Below are positions 9,850 to 23,290 of a stretch of 64,000 nt of DNA, in pieces. Position numbers and translations under genes: made by a program. Position 1 is the first letter of the stretch; the number at the start of each line of letters is the position of its first letter. The stretch covers positions 293,409 to 357,408 of the forward strand of contig VXBM01000420.1 of NCBI GenBank assembly GCA_013400155.1, in the 5' to 3' direction. This stretch comes from Helopsaltes ochotensis. Taxonomy: Eukaryota; Chordata; Aves; Passeriformes; Locustellidae. Below the pieces are notes generated by a model. It saw nothing but the letters and a program-made list of their open reading frames with translations. It made no database searches and was not told the origin of the DNA.

Positions 9850-12800
9850 TCAGCCAACTTCATACTGATTTGACTGATTACACCACCCTGCACAAGCTCT
9901 ACCTGGTGCAACTAGGGGGATGAGAATCTTATCAGGGACAGGAGGTGGAAAACTGCCCCCTTCAGCACTGACATAATTTTTAGATTATTCATGCCAAATA
10001 CAAAACCCTGCTTGCATGACAAGCTTTTCTTTATTTTGAGGTTTATTAAAGGAGTTGCACTATATTAACTTCTTCAAATGAATACCAATTTTCCTGTTTC
10101 TGTTGCAGTCATTAATATAATAAATGCACTAGCGCAGGCCTAAAATGCAGAGAGAATACGTGCTTTACACTTGCATGTGAAGGGGCTGATAATCCTTGTT
10201 TATAAAATCCAAAATACATTGGATACATCATCACAGACATCAAAAATTTAGAGAGAAACCAATCCAATATATCTTGTATGTGCAGCAGAGAGGATATATT
10301 AAATAGGTTGGAAGGCATTAAGGTTTGAATGAGGTTGACACTTGGTCCACTCCCACCCAGGCTGAGACCTGCATTCCCCAGTTTGTGTTCCCAGAGCAGT
10401 TTGAGCCAAGCTGCAGCAGTTATGCTCCTGTACTCTTTCCCTCTGCACCTCATCTCAAATTGAGCAAGACAGGATGCTAAAAGGGCAGGTAAACCCTTTC
10501 TGCTGGGTCAGCTCCCTGAAGTGTCTCACCCTCATGCATCACCACTGGGCAGGTGGGAGGGCAGCAGCACCTGCAGGACAGGCTCACTTCTCAGGTGCAA
10601 TATACAGTGTAGTTTTGATTTTTCCAGCCTTTCTGAGGTTGTTTGCAGTTTCTAAAGTGGAGTCAGAGTTCTCAAATGTTTTTCATAGTTCTCACTTCTT
10701 TCTCACACAGGTGTTATCAATAGATAAAGATGTTTTGGGATTTTGTTGTAAACATTCACATACTTTCTTAGTGAAGGAACACTTGATGGACTGTCAGTTT
10801 GGCCAATGGAATTGGAGAGGTGGCAACACCATCTACCAATCCTTGGCATGGATGTGAAAACTATATCATAGAGAAGATTAAAAGTCAAACCCTCTTTTTT
10901 TGCTTTTCCCCTTATCGAGTGTCTGCGTCATTTGTGCTGTGCTCAACAGTAACAATACAGTCTTTTAAGAAGCATGAGTGTCAAGATTGAGAGACAAAGT
11001 TCCCTTCATATTCAGCTGCGCTAACAGAAAATAAACTTTATATCCCACTATAGTGTGTCCTATTCGTCTCTGCCACAGAGGTCATAGTTCGCAAAGAGAC
11101 CTCAGATTTTTATTTGAAATCAGTTTCCCAAGGTCTCAGAATTTTGCTGCTTTGTATTTCATATGATATTTCTTTTTGCAGTCCTACCAGTTCCACATTA
11201 TTTGTTTTTCCCTCATGGCACTTTTGCACTGTTGATCCTAATGACCTAAGGCAGCCTAGAATAAATAGGATGTCCCTCCTGGTCTCATGTGAGACATTTT
11301 GCCATTGCCTATTACCAACTGAAAGCCAAACATGCTAAGAGTATGAATCCTAGCATTCAAAGCATTAAGTAACCTTAGGACATTATGAAAATGTAATTAT
11401 TTTCCCTATAAAGGTACGTAACAGCAAATCTTGTGCTAGTAAAAGAAGTGAGAATGTTGGATGCCAGAATGGTGAGACCACACCTAGTTCTTAGTTGGAA
11501 GAGCCCCATCTCATGAGTGGGTTGTTAAGACTGTCTTGAAAGTTATGGTGAAGCTTCCCTTAGACTGTTGGAGCCTGTGAAGCATCTATTGTGTGGGAAA
11601 CTGATGAGCCAACAGTAATCAGAAGACACCATCAATTTTTTGATAAAAGTTTTCAGTGACCGCTGCGAAAAATGCAGCAATTAAAAATACCCAAGCCAGC
11701 TGACAGCGACAATTCTCTTCAAAGAAGCCAGGCTAAAAAGATATGGTGAATGAAGTTTATTTGCTGCATAATTGTCCAGTATACATTGAATTGTCCCTTG
11801 GCCATTTAAAACTGCCTCATAAATAGTGAACACCGTGGATGAAAAAATGGTTAATGGGTTTCTTTTATTTCAGCCAGTCACATGAACTTAAATCAAATAT
11901 GTCATTTGCAAATAAGAACATGATATTTGAAATTGTCTGCTTCTTCTCATTGAACGATATAGTCTAATTAAATATATTATTTCTCATCAGTGTCTTGGCT
12001 CTCCATAGAAAGCATTTACAAGAAATAGAAGCAGCACTGCAGACTTTCTATGTAACACTAGAATAATCTTCTAATAAGATTTTAAAGATTTGGCTGTTAC
12101 CATAAAAGCAAGGGATTCAGACAGATGTTATGGATATGTAATTGTGTCTTGTTTTCTTTATGAGCCCAGTAATTTGAGTATATTTGTACTGTAAGGTCAG
12201 GAGTCCTTTTTGCCTTCAGTGAATCTCAGACTTGCTTTGTTAATGGATGATTTTTGTGTGTGACCCCCTCCTTTTACTGTGCTAAAAGCTATTGGCAATA
12301 AATGACTGTATGTGACATTTTAAAAAATACCCTAAGCATATATGATATTAAATATTTAGCCTCTTGTCCCATCCATAAAAGCAGAGAAAATGTATAGGTT
12401 GAAGTTGTAATCGTGATGTTTCCTTCCTGGGACATGTGCTTCATTTGGTGAGCAATTTTTCCACAGGTAGAGTGTGTAATCCAATAAAGATGACAAAATA
12501 TGATATGATAAATTCTGCAGACTGTAAGTTGAGGCTCAGATTAGACTAAGGACATGGATCAGGTAAGACTTGCTGAACTGAATAGCAGGATCTGGAATGC
12601 AGCACAAACTTTGTATAGTTCTGCCAAAATTTAGTTGTCCTCATTCACTCAGCGTACTTTGAGTGTGAAATCACAGCCTATCAATGCTGAAGATATTTAT
12701 CATCCTAAAGCAGGTAATTTCCAGCTCTTTGAGAATGAATTTGTCTTTAAACATCTTTTCTCAGCAACCTCGGTCATTCTGAAATTCTTTTGTCTGTGCA

Positions 12801-15800
12801 TTACTCCTAGAGTATTTGTGGAATGAATTCAGTAGAAATTAGCACAAGTGTAAATTAATGCAGTGCAAACTGCTCATTTCTGTTTGGAAATTTGCCAAGT
12901 CTGCTAGGAAACATTATCAAAGCCCACAGAGAAAGGTCTTTAGCTCTGTAGAGCTACATCCTGATTTAGTTAAATGGACCTAAGGCTGGAAACTTTGACC
13001 TGATGGCTTGGAATTTCAGTTCTCAAGTAAAGACTCATGGACTGATTTATGCATTTTACATCTTCCCTGGTCATTGGTAAGCTTCTTGAACTACACTCTT
13101 CCTTTCCAATCAAATTCATATCTATTAAGTTCATAATTTACTTCGGAAACTGTAATGCTGTTTCAGAAAAACTTCAGATGGGGAAAGTTTTGATACATTG
13201 AGTGAATAATTTGGTTTAACTTGCTCTCCTCTTGGCCTCCTGCTCGTGGCCAAGGAAGGAAGAGGCTGACACTGAGGGCTGCACAGCAGTGCACATTGTC
13301 ACGCAGCAGGAAGATGGCATTTCCTGCCTCTCACTTCTCACCCCCACATGCACCTTCTCATGTCTTGTGCTCTTCCTCCCTTTCTCTTTTCTCAACAGCT
13401 ATCAGAAAAACTAAGAAAGAATTATAATAAACTCCTGTCTTTTAATTTTTTTAAAAAATATCATTTAAATACAAAGAAATTGAAAATAGATTCTTAGAAT
13501 TTACTCATCTAAAATATTTCTTCTTGATTATCCCTTCTGCTAGGTCACTGAAATCAGTGGAACTATTCTATCTGATTTCCTTCAATTTTTCACCAAGGAC
13601 ACTTTCCTAAGCAAAACACTGGATTTGTTAAGGAGTGTTAGTCTCACATACATATTACCTAGCCTTGATCCCCTGATCCCTAACTCAAGTAACCACACTG
13701 AAGAGTTCACAGATTAAAGATTAGTCACTGATGGTATCACTGAGAGTTGTGTTTCAGCAAGGAAATCACATTTTGGATTCCATATTTGGAAGAGAACAGA
13801 GAGACCAGTTAGATTTGCCATGTTATGAATGACAGACTACTTGGACGGGACACAGGAAAGAAATACAGGCTAAGAGGATGAAATATTCCATACTTTTTAA
13901 CAGAAAACTAGCTTTCAAGTCTGTTAAAATAAAGTACTTATGGAGCTGTCATTAATTTTAGATTCCACTTCTCTGTTTCCTACCTAACCAAAAAGCTTCC
14001 TGAAAATTAAAAAAAAAAAAGAAAAAAAAGAGTGGTAAGAGTGGTCGAACTTTGTTTAAACTTTGTTTAAATCCATAGTAAGAGAAGACTTCTCCAGCAC
14101 CCACAGCCCCATTAAATATATCTTTCAGCTCACATTCCTTTGAGTTCTATCAAAACACAAGCTACCCAAACGTTGCTTTGATCCTTGAGGTAGGTCATCA
14201 TGGAACAACTAAATTCAGTAGTTTAAAACCGAAGTTTATATTAAACAAGAAGAGTATTTGAGGTGTTGAATCTAGAACTTACCATCTTCCTTCTTCAATT
14301 GTATAGAGAATTTTTTATTTCTGCAATTTTTGATTAAAGCTACCCCCCTTAGACAAAGTTATTTAACACAGGAACAAACAAACATCATGCATTTCACTGC
14401 TAATGTCTTTTTCTTTCTGGAAATGAGTAATTTAGGAGGAAGACACTGGTTCATAAAGCAGTGTCACATTATCTCCCTGGTGACAGGCAAGCAAATATGA
14501 ATCCCAGCACTACCACAGCGCCATGACAGCCTATCGAAGTGCCATACATCAGACCTATTAGGATGCTCAGTTTCTAAACAAGAAATAACCATGGCATGAG
14601 AAGCCTGTGACTAAAGTAAAAACACTAGGAAACTGGCGTGGAAGCTAATCTGACAAATGCTCACCCCAAAAATGTGCAGCTCACGTTTTGATAACCAACT
14701 TTCGAGTCCTGGAAATAAATGTATGTGCGCACAACAGAGCAGATGGAATGCAAGAGGAAGAAGAAAAAGATAGGTCAGCTGTCAGGAACAGGCCTTTGCT
14801 TAAGCAGCTTAAAGAGAGTCCCATCAGAACAGAGAAGGTAGAGTGAAAAAACACTGTGGCCTGATAGAGTCCCACAACACCCAGAGTACACTTTGGGTTG
14901 ATAACATCGTCTGTATATGTGGCCAGTTCACACATATATGTGCAGTCTACCTTCTATCTTCAATTGTTACTCACCGTAAAAGGCAGCTTTAGGAAAATAA
15001 CATCAAAGACAAAAGCAGTAAGTTAGAAATTAATTTTTATCATTTGCATTTTGTAATTTTATTATTTCACAGTTTTCTTTGCTTGAGTTTCTTTTTCTGA
15101 ATCACTGTTTCTCAAAGCACTACTAACACTGCAAGCACTCTAGTCTGTGTCTAATATGTGCACTCTTCTACCATTTCTTGCAAGAAGCTCTTGTTCCTGC
15201 AATGGAGCAGAAGGTTAACTGTGTTCAACACTACAAACTCAGCTGCACCCATCAAACCCAGACTGCTGCTGTAACACACGGTGTGCCTCCTGGTCTGGTC
15301 AGTCAGTTTTCAACATTACTACAAAAATCAATAACCTGGTAGAAAGCCACAGCATAGTTTGCTTCCAAAAGCACTTTAAAATACAAGCTTTCAGCTTTTG
15401 CTGTGTGCAGGCTGAGGCTTCCTGTCTTTCCTGTGAGCTAACTCTACTCTGGAGGAAAGACAGATTTAGTTCTACCAGACTTTCTGTCCTTGTCTACGCA
15501 GTTCACAAGTTTAAGAACAGTACATGGGAATATCTCCTTATATATATGTAAAATTAGTTGCTTTGCTAAATCCATCATACAATGGATTCATATTAATTGG
15601 TTATTTATTGGTTAATATTTATTGGTTAATTTTAAAAGTCAAGCAATCTTAACAGAGATCCCCTTTGCAGTGCAAGACAAAGTAGATATGCATTTTTATG
15701 GCAATATTTAAATACTTCATTTGCTAAATACACTGCTATTGCACAAAACAAAACTACAAGATCAAAATATGCAACCAAGTTTACTTACAGGTAGAAAGAA

Positions 15801-17400
15801 TCATGTCTGGTTATCCGTTTATAGTAAAATGAAAATGCAAACCCCTCTTCATCAGCTGTGCCAGTAAAACAACCCAAACCAAGCTCTTTGATCTGATATG
15901 AAGCATGGTAAACCACAAATATTGCTTGACCACGCCTACTTACCTTTCATTTAAAAGAAAAAAGCCCCAAACAAAGTAGAAGGAGAAAAAATGGTCTGCT
16001 TTCTAGTACCGAACATTTTATAGAAAAAAAAAATTATTAAACTGTTACCAGTAGGTCTAAGAATTTCTTTAAAAAGAAAAGTTTAAAAGCCACAGCAAAC
16101 GTAAATCACAGCATTTGGTTTTGTTCAGATGGAATTTGTTTTTTGGACCCCAACATTCAAAAAAATTCAGTTATAATAAAAATGGGAGGAAAGGCTGAAG
16201 TTGCTTAAGGGTGAGTGAGTTCATCCAGAAGAAAGGATGGTACAGCCATTTCTCCTTGCCTTCGAAGACACCAGGAGAGTCAGCAACACAGCTGCCTCCA
16301 GAGATGTTCTGATCCTTTCTAAAATCAACCACCTAAAGCTACATTCATACACCTAAGGCTTAAATTGTAAGGCCACAACTAAAAAAATGAATTAATCTAG
16401 AATCTGGGTGCCTCAGAGTTCTTAAGATATCCTAAGTATCAAGCCCAATAACAAGTAGGCAGAAATTTTCTTCATGTACTGGGAAGAGGCAGGTGAAAGA
16501 GTCAGTTTCAAAGCACCCACCCCACTGAGAAAACTGCTGCCAAAAGTTCACAAAGGGTGTGTTTTATTTTACAAATAATGACAATTATTTAATTATTGCA
16601 AAGAAACAGGCTTAAGGTTCATTGCAATCAATTATCTTCTGATTTTCCTAAGCTTCATTTAGGTTTTAAGGGAAACATTACTTACAACATGACGTATTGT
16701 TGAAAGAGTTAGCAACACCATACTTTGGAGGATCTTAAGAAAAAGTGAGGTTCAAAGGAGCAATTAGGGAAGGAAAAATGTAGATGGCTTACCGTAAATG
16801 TTCCCCATTGCTTTTTCTACTACTTTTTCTACTAGGTAGAGTAAAAACCCCTAGATTTTTCCCTTATAACAATACCTGCTGTTGGTATTGATTGGAGAGT
16901 GGTTTTGGACTCAACAATTTGACAAGTTGGTTTGCAGGTTGGAATAATAAACTTTTGGTGCAATCTATTTGCTGTTACACATGGGACAACATCACAGGTA
17001 ACAAGAGAAAATGAAAACATTTAATAGAGCTACTTAGAAGATGACCACAGTGAAATAGGAGTACAAATACTCCTCATATGCACTGCTACAGAGTTAGGTT
17101 AATTGAAGCAGGCTTCGGTAAGACTGTGGGGACATTAACCTCCAGCAGAGGGGGCAGGGCATGTAACTTCCAAGGAGAGGTCAGGTAATGCTGAACATTT
17201 AATCACGGCCAAATTAATTCAAATATGTATTCATTCTACCATATATACATACAAAGAGAGACTGTATGTATATACACCAAAGTGTATATATCTATATATT
17301 TATATATCTACATATCCACGTATATACATGCCATATTCATGTGAACCATTAGTTTGACTTATGATGCATTGACAGTAAATGATAGGCTACAAATTAGTTG
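9850..17400. other. TXK-TEC intergenic DNA, no gene seen
   Basis: About 7.5 kb between the TXK 5' end and the TEC 3' UTR. I see no exon with family resemblance, no tRNA or rRNA, no CR1 and no LTR. There are small low-complexity tracts: an A-rich run near 14010-14030, a duplicated AACTTTGTTTA near 14047-14070, and a repeated ATTGGTTA motif near 15596-15632. The longest open frames (for example 10474-10857 on plus) show no recognisable domain. Confidence 0.6.
17220..17335. repeat. TA-rich low-complexity tract
   Basis: Irregular TATA/TACATA sequence just beyond the presumed TEC poly(A) site. Simple-sequence DNA without recognised function. Confidence 0.7.
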
Positions 17401-17409
17401 GTTCCAAAC

Positions 17410-18400
17410 AATAGTTAACGTTCAGTTTATTTACACACACATGCAGCATGATGTCTTCTGTTGTGAACAGAAAGGTTAGATCACTGTATATACAGACAAC
17501 AGACAGAAACATGAGCCCTTCTTAAACAAACCCAAGAATGTCTTTCATTTACAACCCCTTGTATAGAATTGTGTGTTTAAGTGAATGAAGGACAAATTTG
17601 TGCTTGAACATTTCAAGACAAACCCCCCCCACTTTATATAAATAAATGCATTCAATTTAAATATTTACAGTACATACAGCATATAAATTATTTTATAATT
17701 AATCCAAAACACGGTACTAAGGTTCAGTTGTGCTGAATCCTGGACTTATTTTCATTAGTAACATGAAGACTAAGCATGGGAGGTCTCTGGTAAACCAAGA
17801 TTACAATGACTCCAAGCATATCACAGCTCATGAAGCAGAGCTTTTAGAGTGTTATGCTAAACTGAGGGCTGTGCTGGTAACAACTTACTATGTGCAAATG
17901 AAAGAGGCACATTTTGTCTTCTTGATAAACGCCCATCAACCAAGAAAAATAATGTTTCTAGAGAATCTCTGGAAACATTTCAGTGTCAGTAAAAAGCCAT
18001 TTATAGATACCTTCCATTTTTAAGCATGCAAATCACTACTAATGCTACTGCCCATGTAAAGAGAAATCCAAACATGTGGACTGTATGTACATTAACTCAA
18101 CCCACTAAATGCAAATGAGGTTCTTGGCCTCTGGCCACATTTTCTCCCTCCATAAAGAGCTCAGTTTTACAGCTATGCAATGCTGACTTTTCAGAGAAAA
18201 TACAGAGATTGCTAATATTGCTGAAGATGCTGTGCTCATTTCCAACATCATGTAAAATTCTCCTTGTTCTCGAGTGCATCAAATATTATAGGTTCCCCAC
18301 ATTGTTTAGCAGTATTCAACAGCTTTTAAAAAGAAATTATGAAGTCACATATCTCTGGGAACTGCCTTATTTCCTCTGCTTGTGCTGCTATCACCTTTTT
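17410..18400 (-). other. TEC: TEC 3' UTR (inferred)
   Basis: About 1 kb downstream of the stop codon without further coding signal. It ends near the first clear AATAAA on the coding strand. The extent is inferred from that hexamer only. Confidence 0.45.
17426..17431 (-). terminator. TEC: Candidate TEC polyadenylation signal AATAAA
   Basis: TTTATT on the plus strand reads AATAAA on the coding strand, about 970 nt after the TEC stop. It is the first canonical hexamer I found going downstream; cleavage would fall about 10-30 nt further left. Confidence 0.45.
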
Positions 18401-18478
18401 TCAAAAAACATCTTCACCCTCTGCAATGTCAATGATTGCATGAAGCAACTCTTCAAAAGTCGGGCGTTCCTCTGGTTT
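18401..18478 (-). CDS. TEC: TEC exon 18: C-terminus and stop
   Basis: Codes for residues 606-630: [20 protein letters not shown] then GEDVF and TGA at 18403-18401. KPE-RP-F--LL is the conserved end of Tec-family kinases; the last dozen residues differ from mammalian TEC and the protein ends two residues sooner. Acceptor CTATTTTTAG. Confidence 0.9.
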   Translation of the reverse strand, partial: KPEERPTFEELLHAIIDIAEGEDVF

Positions 18479-21400
18479 CTAAAAATAGAAAGCATGCACA
18501 GCTGTGATCAGAAATCAATAAAGTTGTGTTGATTTTGATATATTACTGATCATGTCATTGTTTTTTGGCAGGGAATTTAGCATTTCATTAGGTATGAAAT
18601 ATAAAAATATTTCCTTGTCTGGATTTTGGTATATGTCACAATCTCAGTAAGCAACACCTTTTCTTTATGCTTTGAAAAAGGCATAAATAGGTGTTACTAT
18701 ACTACACTCTTCATATAATTCATTATTTTGCACGGTGTTACACCTTTTTTATTTTTCTTCCCCAATGAACCACTCCAATCTTTCTTTATGCAAGTTGTTC
18801 GTGCTCCTAAGAATTTTGGGTGTCATTCTCTGATGCCTCTTTTATACCAACTATTTTCTCACCTCTGAAATGAGAAATAATTTAACTTTGTTACTAAATG
18901 CCTTCACATACTTAATCTGATAGTTCATTTATTTCACAGAAATTTCTTCAATGTTTTTTCTTATCACAGCTCTAGTTTGGCTGCAAAACAGGAGGAGATC
19001 TTTGTCTTGAGAATAAGCACATGAATAGCTGAGATACCTGGGTGCACTCAGAATGCTGCTCTAGAGAAAATAACTGCTGTTCCTAGATCAACCTTTATTT
19101 CAATTCAAGAACAAAAACATTTTTTAAAAAAATATATAAATATATATACCTCCTGCCAGCACATCATCATCATTTCATACATCTGCTTACAGGCCAGTTT
19201 GGGCCGATACAAGCGATGTCCTTGGCTAACCATTGTTACCACTTCATAGTTGGAGCTTTTTTCAAAGGGCATTTTTCCTTCTGTATATACTTCCCACATT
19301 AAAACACCTGGGGAAAAAAAAGAAGAAAATAACTCACTTCTTAAACATGTGCATTTATTTTGAGCCCTGGACTTAGGCTTTCTGATAGATAAGTAGTTTG
19401 AGATCCATATTCTAGACACTTTTTGCATGTGTCATCACTGAAAACATCTTATTGTGGTAGCATGGGTTTTAATGAATAACAGAACTAAATGTGTGTGTGG
19501 AACTTTATCACTAATAAAACCACGACAAATGGTTTCTCTGAGCTTCTTCTCAAATGTCTGAATCCTTCCCAATAACCAGAGCCTAACTGCTATTGATAAA
19601 ACACAGAAATACACTTCCTTTCCATGATGAATGTCTTACCAAATGACCAGACATCTGACTTGCTGCTGAATCGGCTGTAATTAAAGACTTCTGGGGGGCA
19701 CCATTTCACAGGAAATTTAGCCCCTGAAGAACTTGTGTATTGGTCATCAAGAACATACCTAAAAAAAACAAAACCAAAACCAAAACAAACAGAAAAAAAA
19801 AAAGACATTATGTCCTTCTGTCAGCCTCCAAACCTGCAAATTTGAATTTAGGTTTGGATTGGAATGTTAGAAGATCATATTGCCACCTAATGGCCATGGG
19901 CGTTAGCATCACATGAAAAAAATAGCTTCCCTGGGGCAGTACTACAGCTTCAGCCACAACTCTGTTCATTTTTCATATTACCTCAGAGTACTTTCTTGTG
20001 ATTTATTAGTTATACAACACAGGTCTAGGCCACCTGCAAGTTAAATGTCTCTATTTATGAGAGAAAAAAAGGGAAAAGCAGAAAATTTCATGTTCTGTTT
20101 CTCACCAGCCAGTCTGAGTTCAGTTGTCAGGGGACACAGAAGCTTAACAACACAGAGATGTGGCAAAAGTCAAACCATGGTGCTTTAACACCTTTCTTGG
20201 AAGAGCTCCCACCACTGCCTCACCAACACATTACCCACGCAGGTGCTAACAAGGGCAGGAAATTAACCCTCCTCCAGATCTCAGCATCCCCCAGCCCTTC
20301 AACTTGCACAACTCTGAACCATCTACCCCAAGAGAATCCCAGACTCATGAACAGCCTCTTTCTAACATCTGTTTATCAAACTACACATTAACTATTATCT
20401 CTGCAGCAGCCCTGCTTTCTGAAACACAAGCTCTGTCTTTTTAAAAATGATTAAGGGAATCAACACAGAACAAGCAAGCATTAAAGGCACTAGAAAAGAA
20501 AAAGGCAAAACAAACCCCACCAGGGGCTGTTTCCTAGAGAGGTCAAAAAAGATCATTTTTGTGTGCAATTTCACTTGGTCTGTGTTGCCTTTAGGTTAGG
20601 TGAATTTTTCCAAATCTCCATAAATACCTTTGTGCACTCACACATACCTTGTCATTCCAAAATCCGAGACTTTGACCACTCCTGAGTCGCTCACCAAGCA
20701 GTTCCTGGCAGCCTGAGAGGGTAATGGTTAGAACCAGATGAAAAACTTGGAGTCTCTTGCAGACAAATTACAGCAATCTGATCAGGTCTTTGTATTCATT
20801 TCTTCACAAGTGAACCCATTTACCAAGTTTAGTGGTCTATTCTCATTATAAAAAGTACATGTGCATCTCCCCTTGATAGTACCATTTTGACAACTACACT
20901 ATTGTGCAAAGGATCACCAGAAAAAAATTATCATCTCAAAGGATTAATGTGTGGTGAAAATGGCACCAATACAGAAATAGGCTATCATATCAGCACAATT
21001 TGCTACTATTTATAAAAATTTCAGAGGGATTTTATTCCATTTTCTTGGGAGAGGAAAACTTCTCAGGATTTTCTGTACAGAGCAGTTTTAGAGACTTGAT
21101 TAGACCGTAAAGAGCCAACTTCATCCACTCAATTTTCTGCAAGAACAGAAGCAGTTCTGAAAACACGCCATTTCAAAAAGGAAAAGGTACATTCAAAAAT
21201 AAAAATTTACAATAGGAGTGTAATGCCTAACAGGATGTTACCAGGTCTCTGTGGATAAAGCTGTTTCTCTCCAGGTACTCCATTCCCTCACATACATCTT
21301 GGCACATAGTAAGCAGAGTGTCTTTACTCAGAATTCCTCGTTTTTGTCTCAGGTAATTGAGAAGGCAGCCATGCTCCATGAACTCTGTCACGATGTAAAT

Positions 21401-23257
21401 GGGCCTCTGTTGTGTGCACACACCATACAGCTGAACTAGTTTAGGATGTGTTAGCTTCCTGAAAAGATTGAGGTCATATCGTTATTACGTCTTCCACCCA
21501 GTGCTAGTTCTCAGCACACAAAACTGCAGAAATACCACCCCCCCCAGCATTTATTTATAATCAGTATACAGAATCAGAGGCCTAGGACTGGAAATCAAGG
21601 TTCCAAGCACACAACTCACATCATTACTTTAGCTTCTTCAATGAAGTCCTCTTCATACATCGCACCTTCCCGAATGGCCTTGATGGCCACTTTGTACTGT
21701 GCCCTCCACTTCCCGAGGCGCACCACGCCGAACAGACCGCTCCCCAGCTCCCTCATGAATGTCAGTTCTGAGGGATTGATTTCCCATTTCTCTATAAAAC
21801 AAAACAAATTAACAAACAGTTAGGGAACCTACTGAGCTGGTAGAGGATAAGGAAGAGGAAATAGTAGCAAATTAAGGAATTTAGGTAGAAAACGTCTTAT
21901 AATTAACTTGAAAACTGAACACTTCTATACATCACAAAACAAACTTTTAGGTAGACGTGACCTTTACGCAACTCCTGACTAACACAGAAGTCAAAATTCG
22001 AACTTTCCTGAGGCCAGTAATTACATACTGATACCATCAGATTTGATTTTGACAAAATGCCACCACAGAAAGTTGTGCCAACACATAGGAATTGCTCACA
22101 TCACCTGGTATGCCACGCTTGAATAATGGCTATTCCAAATTTATATTTTAAAAAAGTAACCCCTCAACAAAGATCAAAGGGTCAAATTTCAGTCAGAAGT
22201 CTGGAGATTAATGAAGGAACCAAAGGCACAGCTCTCTAATAAGGCAGAGCTCAAGATATCCATGGCAGAAAGCATGGAAGAAAATACCAAATTCCCCTGG
22301 AGCACCAGTGGCACATTCTGCCTCTCCTCACTACTGTCCCTGGCACCACACACCACACCCGGCACACCACCAGCTGTGGCGCCTCTGCATGCTGATACTC
22401 TGTGCAAGGGTCTTGAAAGTGTAGCTTGGACCAATGTAAGTTCATATAGCAAATCACAGCACAGAACCAGATCTTTTAAAAACTTTTAGAAAGCACTGTA
22501 GCATCTTATCATCATAAAATCATCAGAATATGTGTAGATGATCATAAAAGGCAATCACCATAGCTGAATCCTGCTGTTGTTGGTGCTGTTGTCTTCTTTG
22601 GGGTCACTGGGTAACGCAGCCTGGTAACGAGACCTAAGGTTCAATGATAATTCAAGAGAGACAGTTTATTTTTGAAACAGCACCAGGCAGCAACTCAGCC
22701 TCTTGTTCACTGCAGACTCCAATTAAGAATATGTAGAAAAATCAGTTATAATAAATGAAAAGTGGAGTATGTTTTTGCAGTGTATTTTCCAGAATATCAT
22801 CAGGAAATGCTGGGCCATCTGACTTTGATGTAAAGATCTGGAAACTATAGCCCATGAGTGAGACTTATCCACAGATCAGACTTGGAAAAAAGTATTAGTA
22901 TCTGTGCCTTGAACCCAATTCCTACACTCTCCCCATTCCATCATACAGTGAGCAGACACCAGCATCAGCCATCACCTACAGATCTGAAGTGGAGCAGGGA
23001 TTTTCTAAACAACACACAACTCCTCTCCTCAACTGTTAGCTGTATAGGAAGGTTAGATTATTTCAAGTGGCAGCAGGTAAAAAGGCAGGGTCTGGAGAGT
23101 GTTCTGGGGAAGTACCATCCTTATCCATCTACATCTGCCTGGGTTACAGGCAGCTGGCAGAAGCACTATGTGGAGCTAAGGGAACAATTTTTCCTCACTT
23201 GATACAACTATTCTTTTACTCCAGGGCAGTAGCATTTTAAACTATATATATAGTGTG

Positions 23258-23290
<33 letters not shown>

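Noticed and set aside
10474..10857. 127-codon plus-strand frame in the TXK-TEC intergenic region
   Set aside because: No domain, no splice partners, composition like random translation of intergenic DNA.
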